The notes below the pieces were generated by a model that was not told the origin of the DNA, searched no databases, and saw only the letters and a program-made list of their open reading frames with translations. Shown here in pieces: positions 53,556 to 60,497 of a stretch of DNA of 64,000 nucleotides. Each line of letters opens with the position of its first letter. Position 1 is the first letter of the stretch. Position numbers and translations under genes: made by a program. This stretch comes from Batillaria attramentaria (Eukaryota > Mollusca > Gastropoda > Batillariidae), in the NCBI GenBank assembly GCA_018292915.2, contig JACVVK020000034.1, positions 2,106,001-2,170,000 of the forward strand, read 5' to 3'.

Positions 53556-54550
53556 GTTTTCTTTTATCTCTCGCTGCCCTGTCTTTGATCGCACTCTTGC
53601 GCCCAGGAATAGGATGCCATTTCAGCCCTGAAACCAACCAACCAACCAACCAACCAAACAAACAGCTAGCCATGTAAGTGTGAGGTTTGTCTACTGACCA
53701 CTATGCGGGGGATGTGCCTCTGTTCCCCAGGTCCGTACACTCCAGCCAGTCGGAGCGCGCAGCAACGTAACGTGGACCCGTCCTCTGTCGTCTGCCCGTT
53801 GGCGGCCATCACCTTCTTCTCCGCCAGCATCTTGGTTTTGGAGTAGTGATCCGTGAACTGGGGAAAAACCCAGCAACAATGGTGAGGGCTAAAGCAAGAA
53901 AAACAAACAAACAAACAAACAAACAAACAACCCCCAAACACCCCCCTCCGTCCCCCCAACCCAACAACAACAACAACAACAAAACCCCAAACAAATCCAC
54001 AACAAAAAGCAAAACAGCAAACTACAAACCAACAAAAACATCCCAAAACAACGAAAAAGGAAACAAACAAAGACAAAGACCAACAACAACACCCAGAATA
54101 ACCCACAATAACAACAACAGAAAGCAAACCAAACCAAACAACAACAAAAAGTACTACTTTTTTCCATACTGTCTTTGGTATCACTCCTACCAAAAGCGGC
54201 AGACCTGAAAACCAAGCTCGCCACTTACGCGGTCACGGGTCTGAGGTAGCCGGCGACCACCTCTAGTCTAAGTAATACGAACAGCTCTTGTTCCTGAGAA
54301 TATTCGAAAAGGGTAACTAAACAAAAATGGGCTACAGAACAATGAAGACAGAATTTTTTGCAGTACTGGTACACTGGCTGTCCTGGATTGCACGTAAGAC
54401 TGACAAATAATGATACGGGAACCAGGCTACGTACCTTGTCATCCGAGAGGTACGGCAGAGTCTCGTCCCCATTGTGGATTGGCTGTCCTCCATAGACCAC
54501 GTTGTAGGTACTCGTGTACACAAGGCGGGTCACGTTCGCTTCCAGACACG
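27566..54550 (-). CDS. SDR42E1: SDR42E1-like extended short-chain dehydrogenase/reductase (7 exons, 5'-partial)
   Basis: Membrane-anchored NAD(P)-dependent oxidoreductase of the 3-beta-HSD-related SDR42E group, expected to act on sterol-like substrates at an internal membrane; the substrate is inferred. In transcript order the exons are 54550-54435, 53857-53699, 29871-29734, 29439-29374, 28897-28834, 28507-28434 and 27796-27566, all in phase. They encode about 281 residues: the active-site Ser/Thr segment [13 protein letters not shown], the catalytic YSKTK (YxxxK), [70 protein letters not shown] and a C-terminal membrane segment. Human SDR42E1 has about 393 residues, so roughly 110 N-terminal residues with the GxxGxxG nucleotide-binding loop are missing and are presumed beyond 64000. 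A paralogue such as SDR42E2 cannot be excluded. Confidence 0.93.
28434..28507 (-). CDS. SDR42E1: SDR42E1-like exon
   Basis: 74 nt completing Ala and reading [20 protein letters not shown] and then TRTE. The acceptor is TGGATGCAG and the donor GTATGC. The [11 protein letters not shown] block is diagnostic for SDR42E proteins. Confidence 0.93.
28655..28712 (-). mobile_element. Retroposon 3'-end relic
   Basis: Minus strand reads TTGCCCTCAAGGGATAAATA then CAGTATTATTGAATTGAACT, the same style of tail as 21128-21180. It lies in the intron between the 28834 and 28507 exons. Confidence 0.5.
28834..28897 (-). CDS. SDR42E1: SDR42E1-like exon
   Basis: 64 nt, [20 protein letters not shown] and then F, plus one base of a split Ala codon. 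The acceptor is GTTGTTTCAG and the donor GTAAGT. Phase matches the 28507-28434 exon. Confidence 0.92.
29374..29439 (-). CDS. SDR42E1: SDR42E1-like exon: substrate-side strand
   Basis: 22 codons, [20 protein letters not shown] plus PL, phase 0. The acceptor is GTGTTTCAG, immediately next to a 70-bp (CA)n repeat (29444-29513), and the donor GTAGGT. Donor choice after CTG gives FRPL|IEGLGY across the junction, matching the family. Confidence 0.92.
29444..29513. repeat. (CA)n microsatellite abutting an exon
   Basis: About 35 CA units whose edge lies 4 bases upstream (in transcript sense) of the 29439 exon, so the pre-mRNA acceptor tract is (UG)n. Confidence 0.95.
29734..29871 (-). CDS. SDR42E1: SDR42E1-like exon: HVDNLV region
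   Basis: 46 codons, [20 protein letters not shown] and then [20 protein letters not shown], ending DKQFVA, phase 0 at both ends. The acceptor is TGTTGTAG and the donor GTAAGT. The conserved HVDNLV block follows the catalytic region in extended SDRs. RIV|SYLEQG joins cleanly to the exon 24 kb away. Confidence 0.93.
30126..30605. repeat. A/C-only low-complexity tract
   Basis: About 480 bases made almost entirely of A and C (AAAC, AACAAC and CCCC runs) with very few G or T. The minus-strand transcript would be U/G-rich here. Confidence 0.85.
31159..31570. repeat. Long imperfect palindrome
   Basis: Left arm 31159-31290 and right arm about 31423-31570 are inverted copies: AATTTTGGTCAGGTCGAG, a GT run and GCTACCTGTCAC on the left; GTGACAGGTAGC, a CA run and CTCGACCTGACCAAAATT on the right. 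Outer edges AGAAGCGTACGT and ACGTACGCCTCT also pair. The loop is about 130 bases. No transposase is visible. Confidence 0.85.
33236..33289. repeat. (CA)n microsatellite
   Basis: About 27 CA units followed by CGCA-type variants to 33338. Confidence 0.95.
33917..34072 (-). mobile_element. Two SINE 3' fragments separated by a G tract
   Basis: Both fragments read GTTAACGTCCTTTTCCAC-type then GGGTGATATCAA on the plus strand, i.e. minus-strand SINE 3' modules. Between them is a run of about 34 G (33977-34011). Heads are missing. Confidence 0.8.
34282..34520 (+). mobile_element. Possible tRNA-like SINE of another family
   Basis: GCGGTGGTCTAATAGGTAAT then CGCGTCGGACTACTGAA resembles a tRNA 5' half (A-box) and CCCAGGTTATGTGATGCC a decayed B-box. 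It is followed by a G tract and GC-rich sequence. Not related to the main family. Confidence 0.35.
35287..35514 (-). mobile_element. SINE fragment between two (GA)n arrays
   Basis: SINE 3' module and B-box (about 35341-35470: GGTTTAACGTCCTTTTCC, GGGTGATATCAAAGACGG and TCGGGATTCGAGC) is bounded by (GA)n at 35287-35339 and 35471-35514. The A-box head is absent where the second array begins. Confidence 0.85.
36144..36352 (-). mobile_element. Full-length SINE with 14-bp target-site duplication
   Basis: Element 36158-36338, duplication ACGCTGAGAAGTGC at 36144-36157 and 36339-36352. All blocks are present in reverse: C-rich tail complement, GGTGATATCAAAGACGGGG, the B-box complement, CTACCATTCGGCCACCCCGG and CTCCCC. 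Confidence 0.93.
37172..37305 (+). mobile_element. tRNA-like SINE with a different head
   Basis: GTGGTTCAACCGGTTGAGC (A-box region) and TAGGGTTCAAATCCCGAC (a good B-box) give tRNA-like spacing. The downstream GTTTGAAATCACGTTCGCGA and AAAGACGTAAAAAATTTACC recall the tail module of the main family. No duplication found. Confidence 0.55.
37356..37457. repeat. (GA)n then (CA)n compound microsatellite
   Basis: About 12 GA units followed directly by about 38 CA units. Confidence 0.95.
37905..38932. repeat. Minisatellite/satellite array of 97- and 89-bp units, interrupted
   Basis: Seven units begin with GCATAAAGATGCAA-type starts near 37905, 38001, 38090, 38187, 38284, 38752 and 38841. Spacing is 96-97 bp for most and 89 bp for two (38001 and 38752), which share GCAAAGATTTAATGA in place of the usual AAGAATCGTACAAGTTAATGA. 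Unit five is split by a 371-bp insertion at 38302-38672. Confidence 0.88.
38302..38672 (+). mobile_element. Retroposon 3' end inserted in the satellite
   Basis: T-rich sequence with a 70-bp (GT)n run (38456-38527), then AAGGCGCCTAGAGCTCGT and AGGCGCCCTATAAATATTAT, ending (ATT)n. The TAAGGCGCYTAGAGCTC block and ATT tail match the LINE relic at 11725-11790. It splits a satellite unit between GCAAGAAT and CGTACAAG. Confidence 0.75.
39355..39470 (+). mobile_element. SINE, 5'-truncated
   Basis: Begins within the B-box region (CAATCCCGGCTGGGGCCAAA), then GATATCACCCTTATACGTGG, GGACGTTAAAC and an ACCCACCCACC tail. Confidence 0.85.
39486..39602 (+). mobile_element. Diverged SINE copy
   Basis: TCGGGTCGTGAGTTCCAACG (B-box region), an A tract, CGTTGTCCCGTTTCTGGTGT and GGTGGAAAAGGACGTTTAAC. 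It lies in tandem with the copy at 39355. Confidence 0.7.
39651..40057 (+). repeat. 400-bp dispersed repeat, copy 1
   Basis: Matches 51241-51656 in the same orientation over the whole length, with many substitutions and small indels. Shared blocks include CCCTGTTTGGC, TATTACTCCAG/CATTACTCCAG, GTGAGGCCTGAGCGGAAAG, CTGTCAGGTGCGTGCC and GGGGTGACTATGATGC. No termini or coding potential recognised. Confidence 0.8.
40618..40823 (+). repeat. 200-bp inverted repeat, left arm
   Basis: Contains GTGGAAAGTTTAAATAAAGA, CCTTCCCTGTTGCCCTTAGA, TCTGGATGACTC and CATGATGTCTCCGGGTTCGA through GTTGCCACCCCAGCCCC. Its reverse complement is at 41680-41878. Confidence 0.85.
41017..41151 (+). mobile_element. SINE, 5'-truncated
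   Basis: Starts at GTCGTGAGTTCGCATCCCGC (B-box), then CCCCGTCTTTGATAGCACCC, GGACGTTAAACTCCC and a CACCCATCCATCCCACCC tail. It lies between the two arms of the 41-kb inverted repeat. Confidence 0.85.
41680..41878 (-). repeat. 200-bp inverted repeat, right arm
   Basis: GGGGCTGGGGTGGCAACAAC, TGCAGACGGCCGTATCTGGC and AGGGCAACAGGGAAGGGAAA through TTTATTTAAACTTTCCAC mirror the 40618-40823 arm. The spacer between arms is about 860 bp. Confidence 0.85.
41898..42007 (+). mobile_element. SINE, 3'-truncated
   Basis: Head GAAGCCCGGATAGCCAAATG, B-box GTCGTGAGTTCGAATCCTGG, then GGGGCCAAATCTTTGTACTG. It stops at TTTCTCATTACC before the GATATCACC module. Confidence 0.85.
42496..42699 (-). mobile_element. 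SINE with 11-bp target-site duplication
   Basis: Element about 42507-42688; flanks GTCTCACCAAG and GTCTCACCGAG differ at one base. Reverse blocks include GAGTTTAACGTCTTTGTCCA, AATCGAACTCACGAC and CTCGATCATTCCGGCTCCC. Moderately diverged. Confidence 0.85.
43618..43821 (-). mobile_element. Full-length SINE with 12-bp target-site duplication
   Basis: Element 43630-43809; duplication GCTCTCTACGGG on both sides. The tail region carries an expanded G run (43644-43661) where other copies have GGG. Confidence 0.93.
45431..45600 (+). mobile_element. SINE with C-expanded tail
   Basis: Head GAGCCGGGGTGGCCGAATGG, a degraded B-box (GTGAAATCGTATCC), GATATCACCCGTATGTGGTA and GGACGTTAACC running into about 15 C, then CACACACAC. 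Ends at the 99-bp duplication. Confidence 0.9.
45609..45806. repeat. Perfect 99-bp tandem duplication
   Basis: Units 45609-45707 and 45708-45806 start AAAGAAGGCCCTAGTAATGT and end GCAGACAGAGACAG; I find no difference between them. It sits immediately downstream of a SINE tail. Confidence 0.92.
46955..47115 (+). mobile_element. SINE copy, diverged head
   Basis: GAGAGCGTTGGACTTACAAT, GGGTTGTGAGTTCGAACCCC (B-box), CCCCGTCTTTAATATCACCC and AAAGGACGTTAAATTCTC with a CACCCATCC tail. A second small fragment (TTCGAATTCCAG then GCCAAATATTTGTGTTGGCC) follows at 47225-47277. Confidence 0.82.
47837..47919. repeat. (CA)n microsatellite
   Basis: About 41 CA units, followed by an A/C-rich low-complexity stretch to 48155. 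Confidence 0.95.
48190..48381 (-). mobile_element. SINE fragment joined to a (CA)n array
   Basis: Reverse SINE blocks GGGAGTTTCACGTCCTTTTC, GTGATATCAAAGACAGGGCA and CCAGCCGGGATTCCAACTCT (48190-48298). The head is lost where a 75-bp CA array (48307-48381) begins. Confidence 0.82.
48891..48932. repeat. (TATGG)n pentanucleotide array
   Basis: About eight TATGG units in tandem. Confidence 0.95.
50988..51168 (-). mobile_element. Diverged SINE copy
   Basis: Reverse blocks GGAAGTTTCACGTGCATATC, GCTGATATCAAAGACGGGAC, GATTTGAGCTCATGACCCG and CAACGCTCTACCATTCGGAT. Flanks GACAGCTGG and GGCAGCTGG may be a decayed duplication. Confidence 0.85.
51241..51656 (+). repeat. 400-bp dispersed repeat, copy 2
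   Basis: Same-orientation relative of 39651-40057, ending in the same GGGGTGACTATGATGCCTGA block. Both copies lie within a few hundred bases downstream of SINEs. Confidence 0.8.
52720..52895. repeat. Two (CA)n arrays
   Basis: CA runs at 52720-52782 and 52843-52893 with CACG variants, each followed by similar text (GCACGCACGCA, then AATGCC and a TTTTGATGAAAA/TTTTGTGGAAAA block, then TTACGAAC), which suggests a local duplication. Confidence 0.9.
53257..53428 (-). mobile_element. SINE with 14-bp target-site duplication, nested in an older SINE
   Basis: Element 53271-53414; duplication CCGAACTGGTAAGG on both sides. A short internal segment before the B-box is missing. Outside it, AGCCAGCTTAGCCGAACTGG and GTCGTGAGTTTGACTCCCAG belong to an older plus-strand SINE-like copy (about 53239-53630) that also contains a (GT)n run. 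Confidence 0.9.
53497..53551. repeat. (GT)n microsatellite
   Basis: About 27 GT units within the older SINE-like copy. Confidence 0.95.
53699..53857 (-). CDS. SDR42E1: SDR42E1-like exon: catalytic YxxxK
   Basis: 53 codons, phase 0 at both ends, starting [20 protein letters not shown] and ending [18 protein letters not shown] is the catalytic Tyr/Lys pair. The acceptor is TTTTCCCCAG and the donor GTCAGT. The following intron is 23.8 kb. Confidence 0.94.
54435..54550 (-). CDS. SDR42E1: SDR42E1-like exon: active-site serine region
   Basis: 116 nt: two bases completing a split codon, then [20 protein letters not shown] and on to [12 protein letters not shown]. The acceptor, read on the minus strand, is TTGTTCACAG and the donor GTACGT. 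YTST is the family's active-site Ser/Thr strand. The exon must be preceded by another coding exon ending in one base of a codon. Confidence 0.93.
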
Positions 54551-54619
54551 CTGTGAACAAGAAGAAAAAAAATCATCATCATCATCATCGTCGTCGTAGT
54601 CGTCATCATCATCATCGTC

Positions 54620-54793
54620 GGGGAAGCCGGATAGCCGAGTGGTAGAGCGATGGACTTTCAATGCTGAAGTCGTGAGTTCGAATCCCTGCTCGGCTCAAAT
54701 ATTTGGCTAGCCTTTTTCTCGTTTACCCGTCTTTGGTATCACCCATCCGTGGTGGGAAAATGACGTTAAACTCCCAAACCCCCACCCACCCAC
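54620..54793 (+). mobile_element. SINE inserted in an (ATC)n repeat
   Basis: Head GAAGCCGGATAGCCGAGTGG, B-box GTCGTGAGTTCGAATCCC, GGTATCACCCATCCGTGGTG and a CCCACCCACCC tail. ATC triplets occur on both sides (54570-54618 and about 54796-54845). Confidence 0.88.
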
Positions 54794-55989
54794 ATATTAT
54801 CATCATCGCCATCATCATCATTAATACCACCACCGTCATCATCATCGGTTTCGTCACTACCACCACAGCATTATCATCACTAGAGTCATCAAGAGATGCA
54901 CCAAGGGCATGTCTTCGATCAGAGAAGCCAGTTTTGTCATTAGATCACCACTGAGTTTTTTTTTTCATTTTTTTTTTACTTTTGTTTGTTTTTTAAGCAC
55001 TGCCTTCCAGAGCTCAGGTGAGAAAAACGTCATCTGGAAAAAAAGGACGTAAGCGCCTATCAAATCCACACCACTTAGACCCTTTGTTTAAGAACACGTT
55101 AGAACTTGCTAATGCCAGAAGGCAGAGTGTCGCCACCTCGTCACATTTCTAATATTCTCGTAAATGTCAAACGCGATCTGAGTCATTCAGTCGATTAAAC
55201 TTGAACGGCCTCGGTGTCTGCTCCTGCGTCTTCAGGAGGACTCTCTCCCTTGCAGAAGGATCAGCCAGCGAGCGGGAATGGATTCCACACCCTGACCTCC
55301 GTGATGCTACGAGAGAGAGAATCTGACGCCAATGAAAAAAAGCCCACTCGAAAAAAAAACCACGACACAGCCACTTTAACCAAATCTACCCAAGCAATGC
55401 TCAGATTCCGAGCAATTGCTTGCAATCAAAAACAAGCTACTTCACTCCTGAACCCGTTTACAGTTAACCTCTTCACAGCATTCTCCCAATTGAGAATGAT
55501 TCTCCCTTCTCTCTCTCAGTCGTAACGTTTTTACTGCCTGGCAAAGGAATTTACGCTCAGCGCAGCAATAACAAGAGGATTATGCAAATCATGCCGCGGT
55601 AATACATGTCAATTTGCATTTGAAACGACAAATTTCTTCACTCCGCAAACGCGTTCGCGCGCGTCTCCTTCCACGAGGGGTAAATGGAAAAACATAAAGA
55701 GAAGGTTAACAAGCCAGGCCCGAACCGGTTTTATGGGGTACTCCAACTGAGAATCCAAGGTGAGTCACGTCTGACCAGCGCAACCTCAGCAGGTCGAGTT
55801 CGCCTTTGATCCCAAAGCCAGGGAAACAGGGAGACGTGCACGAGGGACCTTCCGCAAGATAACCTGTTTGAATGTTTAAGGGCTCTGTGGTTAGGGCTGC
55901 AACCAAAGTATTGCCTCTGTGAAGGGCGCCAACATTGAACTGGGGAGGAGCAAGCATAAGATGGATGCTGAATCGTAAAAACTATATTA

Positions 55990-56160
55990 ATACGACTACT
56001 ACTACTACTACTATTACTACTACTACTGCTGCTACTACCAACACTACTGCTATTACTACTACTACTACTGCTACCGTGACTACCACTTCTACTGCTACTA
56101 CCACTGCTACTGATACTACGACTACTTCTAGTGCTATTACTATTGCTACTACTAGTTATG
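55990..56160. repeat. (ACT)n trinucleotide array, imperfect
   Basis: ACT units mixed with GCT, ACC and ATT over about 170 bases. Confidence 0.9.
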
Positions 56161-56259
56161 CCCTAAATAACTAACTACTGCTACTACCACTGCTGCTACT
56201 ACTACTTTCAAAAACAATAGACTAGAGACTTCTGTTGGTACCGAAATGTTGAAGGGAAG

Positions 56260-56362
56260 GTGCGTATGTGGGGGTTTAACGTCCTTTTCCACCAAGTACG
56301 GGTGATATCTAAGACGGGGCAACGCGGGGGGAGAAAAACCAGAACAAATATATATTTGGGCT
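56260..56362 (-). mobile_element. SINE 3' fragment
   Basis: GGGGGTTTAACGTCCTTTTC, GGGTGATATCTAAGACGGGG and AGAACAAATATATATTTGG. It stops before the B-box. Confidence 0.8.
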
Positions 56363-56969
56363 ATGCGTTGAGATGTTTCATGATGTGATGTTGCTTAAGG
56401 TTTTTTTTTTTTTTTAAGGTGTTGTATTGTTTTTTTTTAATTGCATGTAAAATACCAAACTACACCTTTTAAAATTTACACGAGACCAATCGCTAAAACA
56501 ACAACAACAACAACAACGAAACAAACAACAACACACACAAAAAACCCTGAACAACACAGACCTTAAAAAAAAATCAAATAATTCATGTTTTTCGAGTAAC
56601 AAGTGAGGACGGAGCGACGCTGTTTCCCAAGCTCCGCCCAGCCTGTTGCGAACGACGAAAGACCTCGCAGGGTTGAGGGACAAGAGACTTGTCACGGACC
56701 TGGCGGTGTCGCAGGCCCTGCCGGCCTTCCCAGGAAAACCACCTGATTTATGTCCCTCCCATACCACTAGGCGTCTCAGCAGGGAAACCGGGAGCACGTG
56801 CAGCCCGTGAAAGAGCGCCAAGTGGAAAGTCATTACCCACACTCAGCACCAATCTATAATTCACACTTCTCTCCCTCAACACAGGCCTATAAATCGCTCG
56901 GACCCTCCTTCCCCTCCCCCTTTCTCCTTCCCCTCGAGGTGTAATCAAAATGGCCTTCAGCGTTTCCTG

Positions 56970-57176
56970 TGCTACTCCACCCCACGGTGGGTGGGGGCGG
57001 GTGTTTGGGGCGGTTTAACGTCCTTTTCCACCACATACGGCTGGGATCAAAGACGTGGCAACGATGAAAAAGCCAGAACAAATATTTGGCCCGAGCCGGG
57101 ATACGAACACACGACCCGAGCATTAGAAGTCCAACGATCTACCATTCGGCCACCCCCGGCTCCCCTGCTACTCCAC
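56970..57176 (-). mobile_element. Full-length SINE with 11-bp target-site duplication
   Basis: Element 56981-57165; TGCTACTCCAC on both sides. All family blocks are present. Confidence 0.92.
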
Positions 57177-57260
57177 TCCAAATAATAGCACCACAGATAA
57201 AGAGTGTTTCTAAACAGTAGCACCGAGTGTTTCCATTTTCAGATTTGTCACGTAGCACAG

Positions 57261-57813
57261 TTAGTTAGTTAGTTAGTTAGTTAGGGCTTAACCCCGCGCA
57301 AGCAACAAAGACTATTTCGCGGCTACCACAGTCCCATCCTGCCAGGGCCCGTGTGTAAAACTCGAGGTTAATTTAACCCACGGCTACGGGCCTAACCCAG
57401 ACTAGGGCAAAACGAAATTAAATTTTTTTAAAAAGCGAAGAAAGAAAGACAAAAATCCTTTTATAACGGCATAAGCACCTTGCTGGAATGGACCCGCTTC
57501 CTGATTTAAAACAACAAAAACTACAGAAAATTTGACCCTAGAGCTAGTTTAGTTCGAGGTTTGACTCTAACCCCGGGCTAAACCCCCTAACCCCGACTTT
57601 TACATGCGGGCCCAGGTCCTTTAAAACATAAAAGGGTTGCTTAAAACATGATGTAAATATATATTAATAATTTGTGAAGCTTAAATGAGATCCAGTACAA
57701 GATTCATTTCTTCAGGACTAAAAAAACAATACCACAGATTGTGTCATACTAAGACTATATTTTATAAAAGAGGTTAGACTCTTTCAGGAAACTGAAGACT
57801 GATGCTGTCAGGG
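57261..57813 (+). repeat. TTAG-start dispersed repeat, copy 1, split by a MITE
   Basis: Begins (TTAG)n then GCGCAAGCAACAAAGACTAT and resumes after the MITE as TTTAAAACATAAAAGGGTTG, ending GATGCTGTCAGGG. The uninterrupted relative is at 62142-62433. No coding potential. Confidence 0.85.
57343..57615 (+). mobile_element. Harbinger-like MITE with CAG target duplication, copy A
   Basis: Element 57346-57612 (267 bp) begins GGCCCGTGTGTAAAACTCGA and ends with near-complementary TCGG.. terminal sequence (CCCCGACTTTTACATGCGGG then CC), about 24-bp inverted repeats. CAG flanks both ends. The empty site is visible at 62230. A 3-bp CWG duplication with GGSCC termini is a Harbinger trait; that class call is inference. 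Confidence 0.82.
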
Positions 57814-57829
57814 TAGGTAGCACAAAGTG

Positions 57830-58032
57830 TTTTCAACGGACATTGGTGGGGTGGGTGGCTGTTTGGGAGTTTAACGTCTTTTTCCACCACATACGGGTGA
57901 TATCAAAGACGGGGCAACGATGAAAAGGCCAGCACAAATATTTGGCCCCAGCCAGGATACGAACTCACGACCGAGCATTAGAAGTCCAACGCTCTACCGT
58001 TCGGCCACTCCGGCTCCCCTTTCCAACGGACA
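57830..58032 (-). mobile_element. Full-length SINE with imperfect 12-bp target-site duplication
   Basis: Element about 57843-58019; flanks TTTCAACGGACA and TTCCAACGGACA. All family blocks are present. Confidence 0.9.
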
Positions 58033-58473
58033 GCGTGAGACCGAGAAATAGAAGGGGCCGTTTCTCAACGGGACAACGACTTTGACCAACGAGTTAGTAC
58101 AATGCAACAAAGTATGCACGCTCAAATTTCACACATATTGCTTTCTGCACGAGAGCTGTCAGCTTCGAAAGTTTTGAAACGGAGTAGCACCGGAAACACT
58201 CGCCCCCAGTTTTGACTGCACTCCCGTGTTCTCTCCATGTCGCGCCAGTCCCGTCCAACATTTATTTCCACTCGTGGGGAGGGAAAGGGTGCGGGGGAGG
58301 GAAAGGGCGCGGGGAAGAGAAGCGCGAGCCGACCAGAACCCAGCCTGGGCACAAACCCCGCGCCACCAAATTGGGAAATAATCATGAAAATTGATGAAAA
58401 CCATCAACAAGTGAGAATTTGGGAAGGCCGAGGCGGAGGGACGGTGGTGCTGCTGCTGCTCTCTCTCTCTCTC

Positions 58474-58476
<3 letters not shown>

Positions 58477-58532
<56 letters not shown>

Positions 58533-58559
58533 AAGCGTGGAATTTGGCCAGGAGCGGGG

Positions 58560-58604
<45 letters not shown>

Positions 58605-58625
58605 TGTGTGTGTGCGCGCGCGCGT
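58477..58625. repeat. Two (GT)n arrays
   Basis: GT runs at 58477-58531 and 58563-58612 separated by about 30 bases, ending in CG repeats to 58625. Confidence 0.95.
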
Positions 58626-59944
58626 GCGTGTGGGAAGGAGGGGGAGGGAGGCGGGCGATCAATCGCTCAGCATTCGCCAGTAGCAGGGTCTGGCTCTTCA
58701 GGTTATATTGTGCCGTTTGATAGTAACTATCATTCTGCCATTCCATACCCTGCTCTAGTCACGGAACTCTGACAGCCTGGGGCCATTTCTCTCACTCTTT
58801 AGCCGCGCTCCAGTAACTTCAAGTTAACGGCTTCTTTTTTTTTTCAACTTCCGAAGGACAGGTGAAAAAGAAGTACGGGATCTGGACGTGAAGAATTGAA
58901 AATGGGAAATCCGTTGGACGCAGTACTTGGTGAAGCGTATTTCACAGGAATGCTAAAATGGTAGAGGAAAGGAGCTTATCCAAAAACGAGTTTACCAGCA
59001 AGACCCGTCTGTCTTGATTGAATTTTATTCACAACTTTCTGACACGCACATCAGTGCATCTAATGCCTGTGATAACCTGAATAGTTTGTCAGGCAAGACC
59101 AAGGGCCGGTTAAATGGTGACAGTTTGGAGTCACAAACAACCAGAAATCGTACAAATTCGCGTTTAACGATTAATACCCTTTCGCTTTCCAAAAGGTAAT
59201 GAAAGAAGGAGGCTTTGGCAACAAAAGCATTCAAATAAGATGAACAACCCTCCTTCCATCCCCCCCCCCACCTTCTCAGCCTCTGAAAAGAGCGTTTTCA
59301 AGGGCATTCTGTTCCTAATGATGTACAGGAGTTGCAAAGACCTTCAAGATCCACTCAGGTTGCTGGTAAAAAAAGAAAAAAAAAAGAAAAGAAAAAGCAA
59401 GGCAGCTGAAGCTTTGTGTTTAGTGAAGGAACACAGAAAGATATACAGGAGCAGAAAAGCCAGAACACCAAACAAATGCAAGACACACTGCAAAAGCTAT
59501 GTCTAAATCTGCTGACAAAAAAAGAAAAAAAGAAAAAGGAGGAGAAGAAGCAGCTACAACTGCAACTGAAACATTCAGTGAACCGCAGCAAAGCAACACG
59601 TGAAAGAAACAGCCTACACCAGAACTACACGATAATGACTTCGATTAACTCCGCGCCTCCCTGGGAGAAACATACATCAGAACCCAAAGCGATCAGCAAA
59701 CGATAAAATCACGCTCTCGAGTGGAAACAATTCCGTTTGAAAAATGAGCGGCTTGACCCGACTCGTGGACCCGCGAGGCTCCCTCCACGTCGACTTGGTG
59801 AAAATTGTTTTGCTGTTGCGGACATTGGCGTGGGACCCTGGGCCAGGGACGGAATGTGGTAGGTGAAAGTCCAACAGTCGCGTGATTTCTTTCCCTGCTT
59901 GACTACTGCCCATAGCCGATACTGCCGGGGGTGATGCGCAGCTA

Positions 59945-60085
59945 GGGGTTTGGTGTGGTGGTTAAGGCATCAGCTGGCGGGTCCTGAGCTGCCTGGTGTT
60001 TGTATTCCCCGGTGGGAAGGAATTTGGCTGGGAAATTTGGTATCTCACCAGACTCGTGGCGATGCCTTTCTCGCTTTTGCGCGGG
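59945..60085 (+). mobile_element. Possible tRNA-like SINE of a third family
   Basis: TGGTGTGGTGGTTAAGGCAT looks like a tRNA A-box region and GTGTTTGTATTCCCCGGTGG a decayed B-box, followed by GGCTGGGAAATTTGGTATCT and GACTCGTGGCGATGCC. No duplication seen. Confidence 0.45.
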
Positions 60086-60101
60086 CGCAGACAGACAGAC
60101 A

Positions 60102-60186
60102 GGGTGGGTGGGTGTTTGGGAGTTTAACGTCCTTTTCCACCACATACGGGTGATATCAAAGACGGGGTAACGATGAAAAAGCCAGC

Positions 60187-60260
<74 letters not shown>
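60102..60260 (-). mobile_element. SINE 3' fragment inside a (CAGA)n/(CA)n repeat
   Basis: SINE tail and 3' module (60102-60187) lie between CAGACAGACAG copies. The right side runs as (ACAG)n to 60228 and then (CA)n to 60260. Confidence 0.85.
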
Positions 60261-60262
<2 letters not shown>

Positions 60263-60497
60263 GAAACCAAGTCAATGATCAGCTATAGAGCCCCAGGGCA
60301 GAAGTCAGGTGAGGAAAAGAAATCATGCCTTCTGGTCTCCCAGGTGACCGGACGCCGAGACCAGCAGTGCCGTGAAATTACCGTCGATCTCCACTTCTAT
60401 TTCTTGTCACCTTGGTTTTCCAATTTTCCCTGTTTTTACACTCCACCCCACCCCCTCCTTCCCCTAGAGCCTGGTCCCTAGCTGGCGGACTGGCTAG

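Larger units (their letters stand above)
29872..53698. other. Giant SDR42E1-like intron (23.8 kb) full of repeats
   Basis: Separates the catalytic YxxxK exon from the HVDNLV exon. It holds at least 14 SINE copies, a 31-kb palindrome, a 41-kb inverted repeat, a satellite array, a pair of 400-bp dispersed repeats and many microsatellites. Stretches without any of these (for example 31600-33200, 35520-36140, 42900-43600, 43830-45400, 45810-46940 and 48400-50060) look like unique non-coding DNA. I recognise no nested gene with confidence. Confidence 0.75.

Noticed and set aside
56414..56842. 142-codon minus-strand frame
   Set aside because: Ends in AAC-repeat-derived Cys/Phe runs; the remainder has no recognisable motif and does not resemble the missing SDR N-terminus (no GxxGxxG).
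58159..58746. 195-codon minus-strand frame
   Set aside because: The core is Thr-His repeats from (GT)n arrays; the flanks are unrecognisable.
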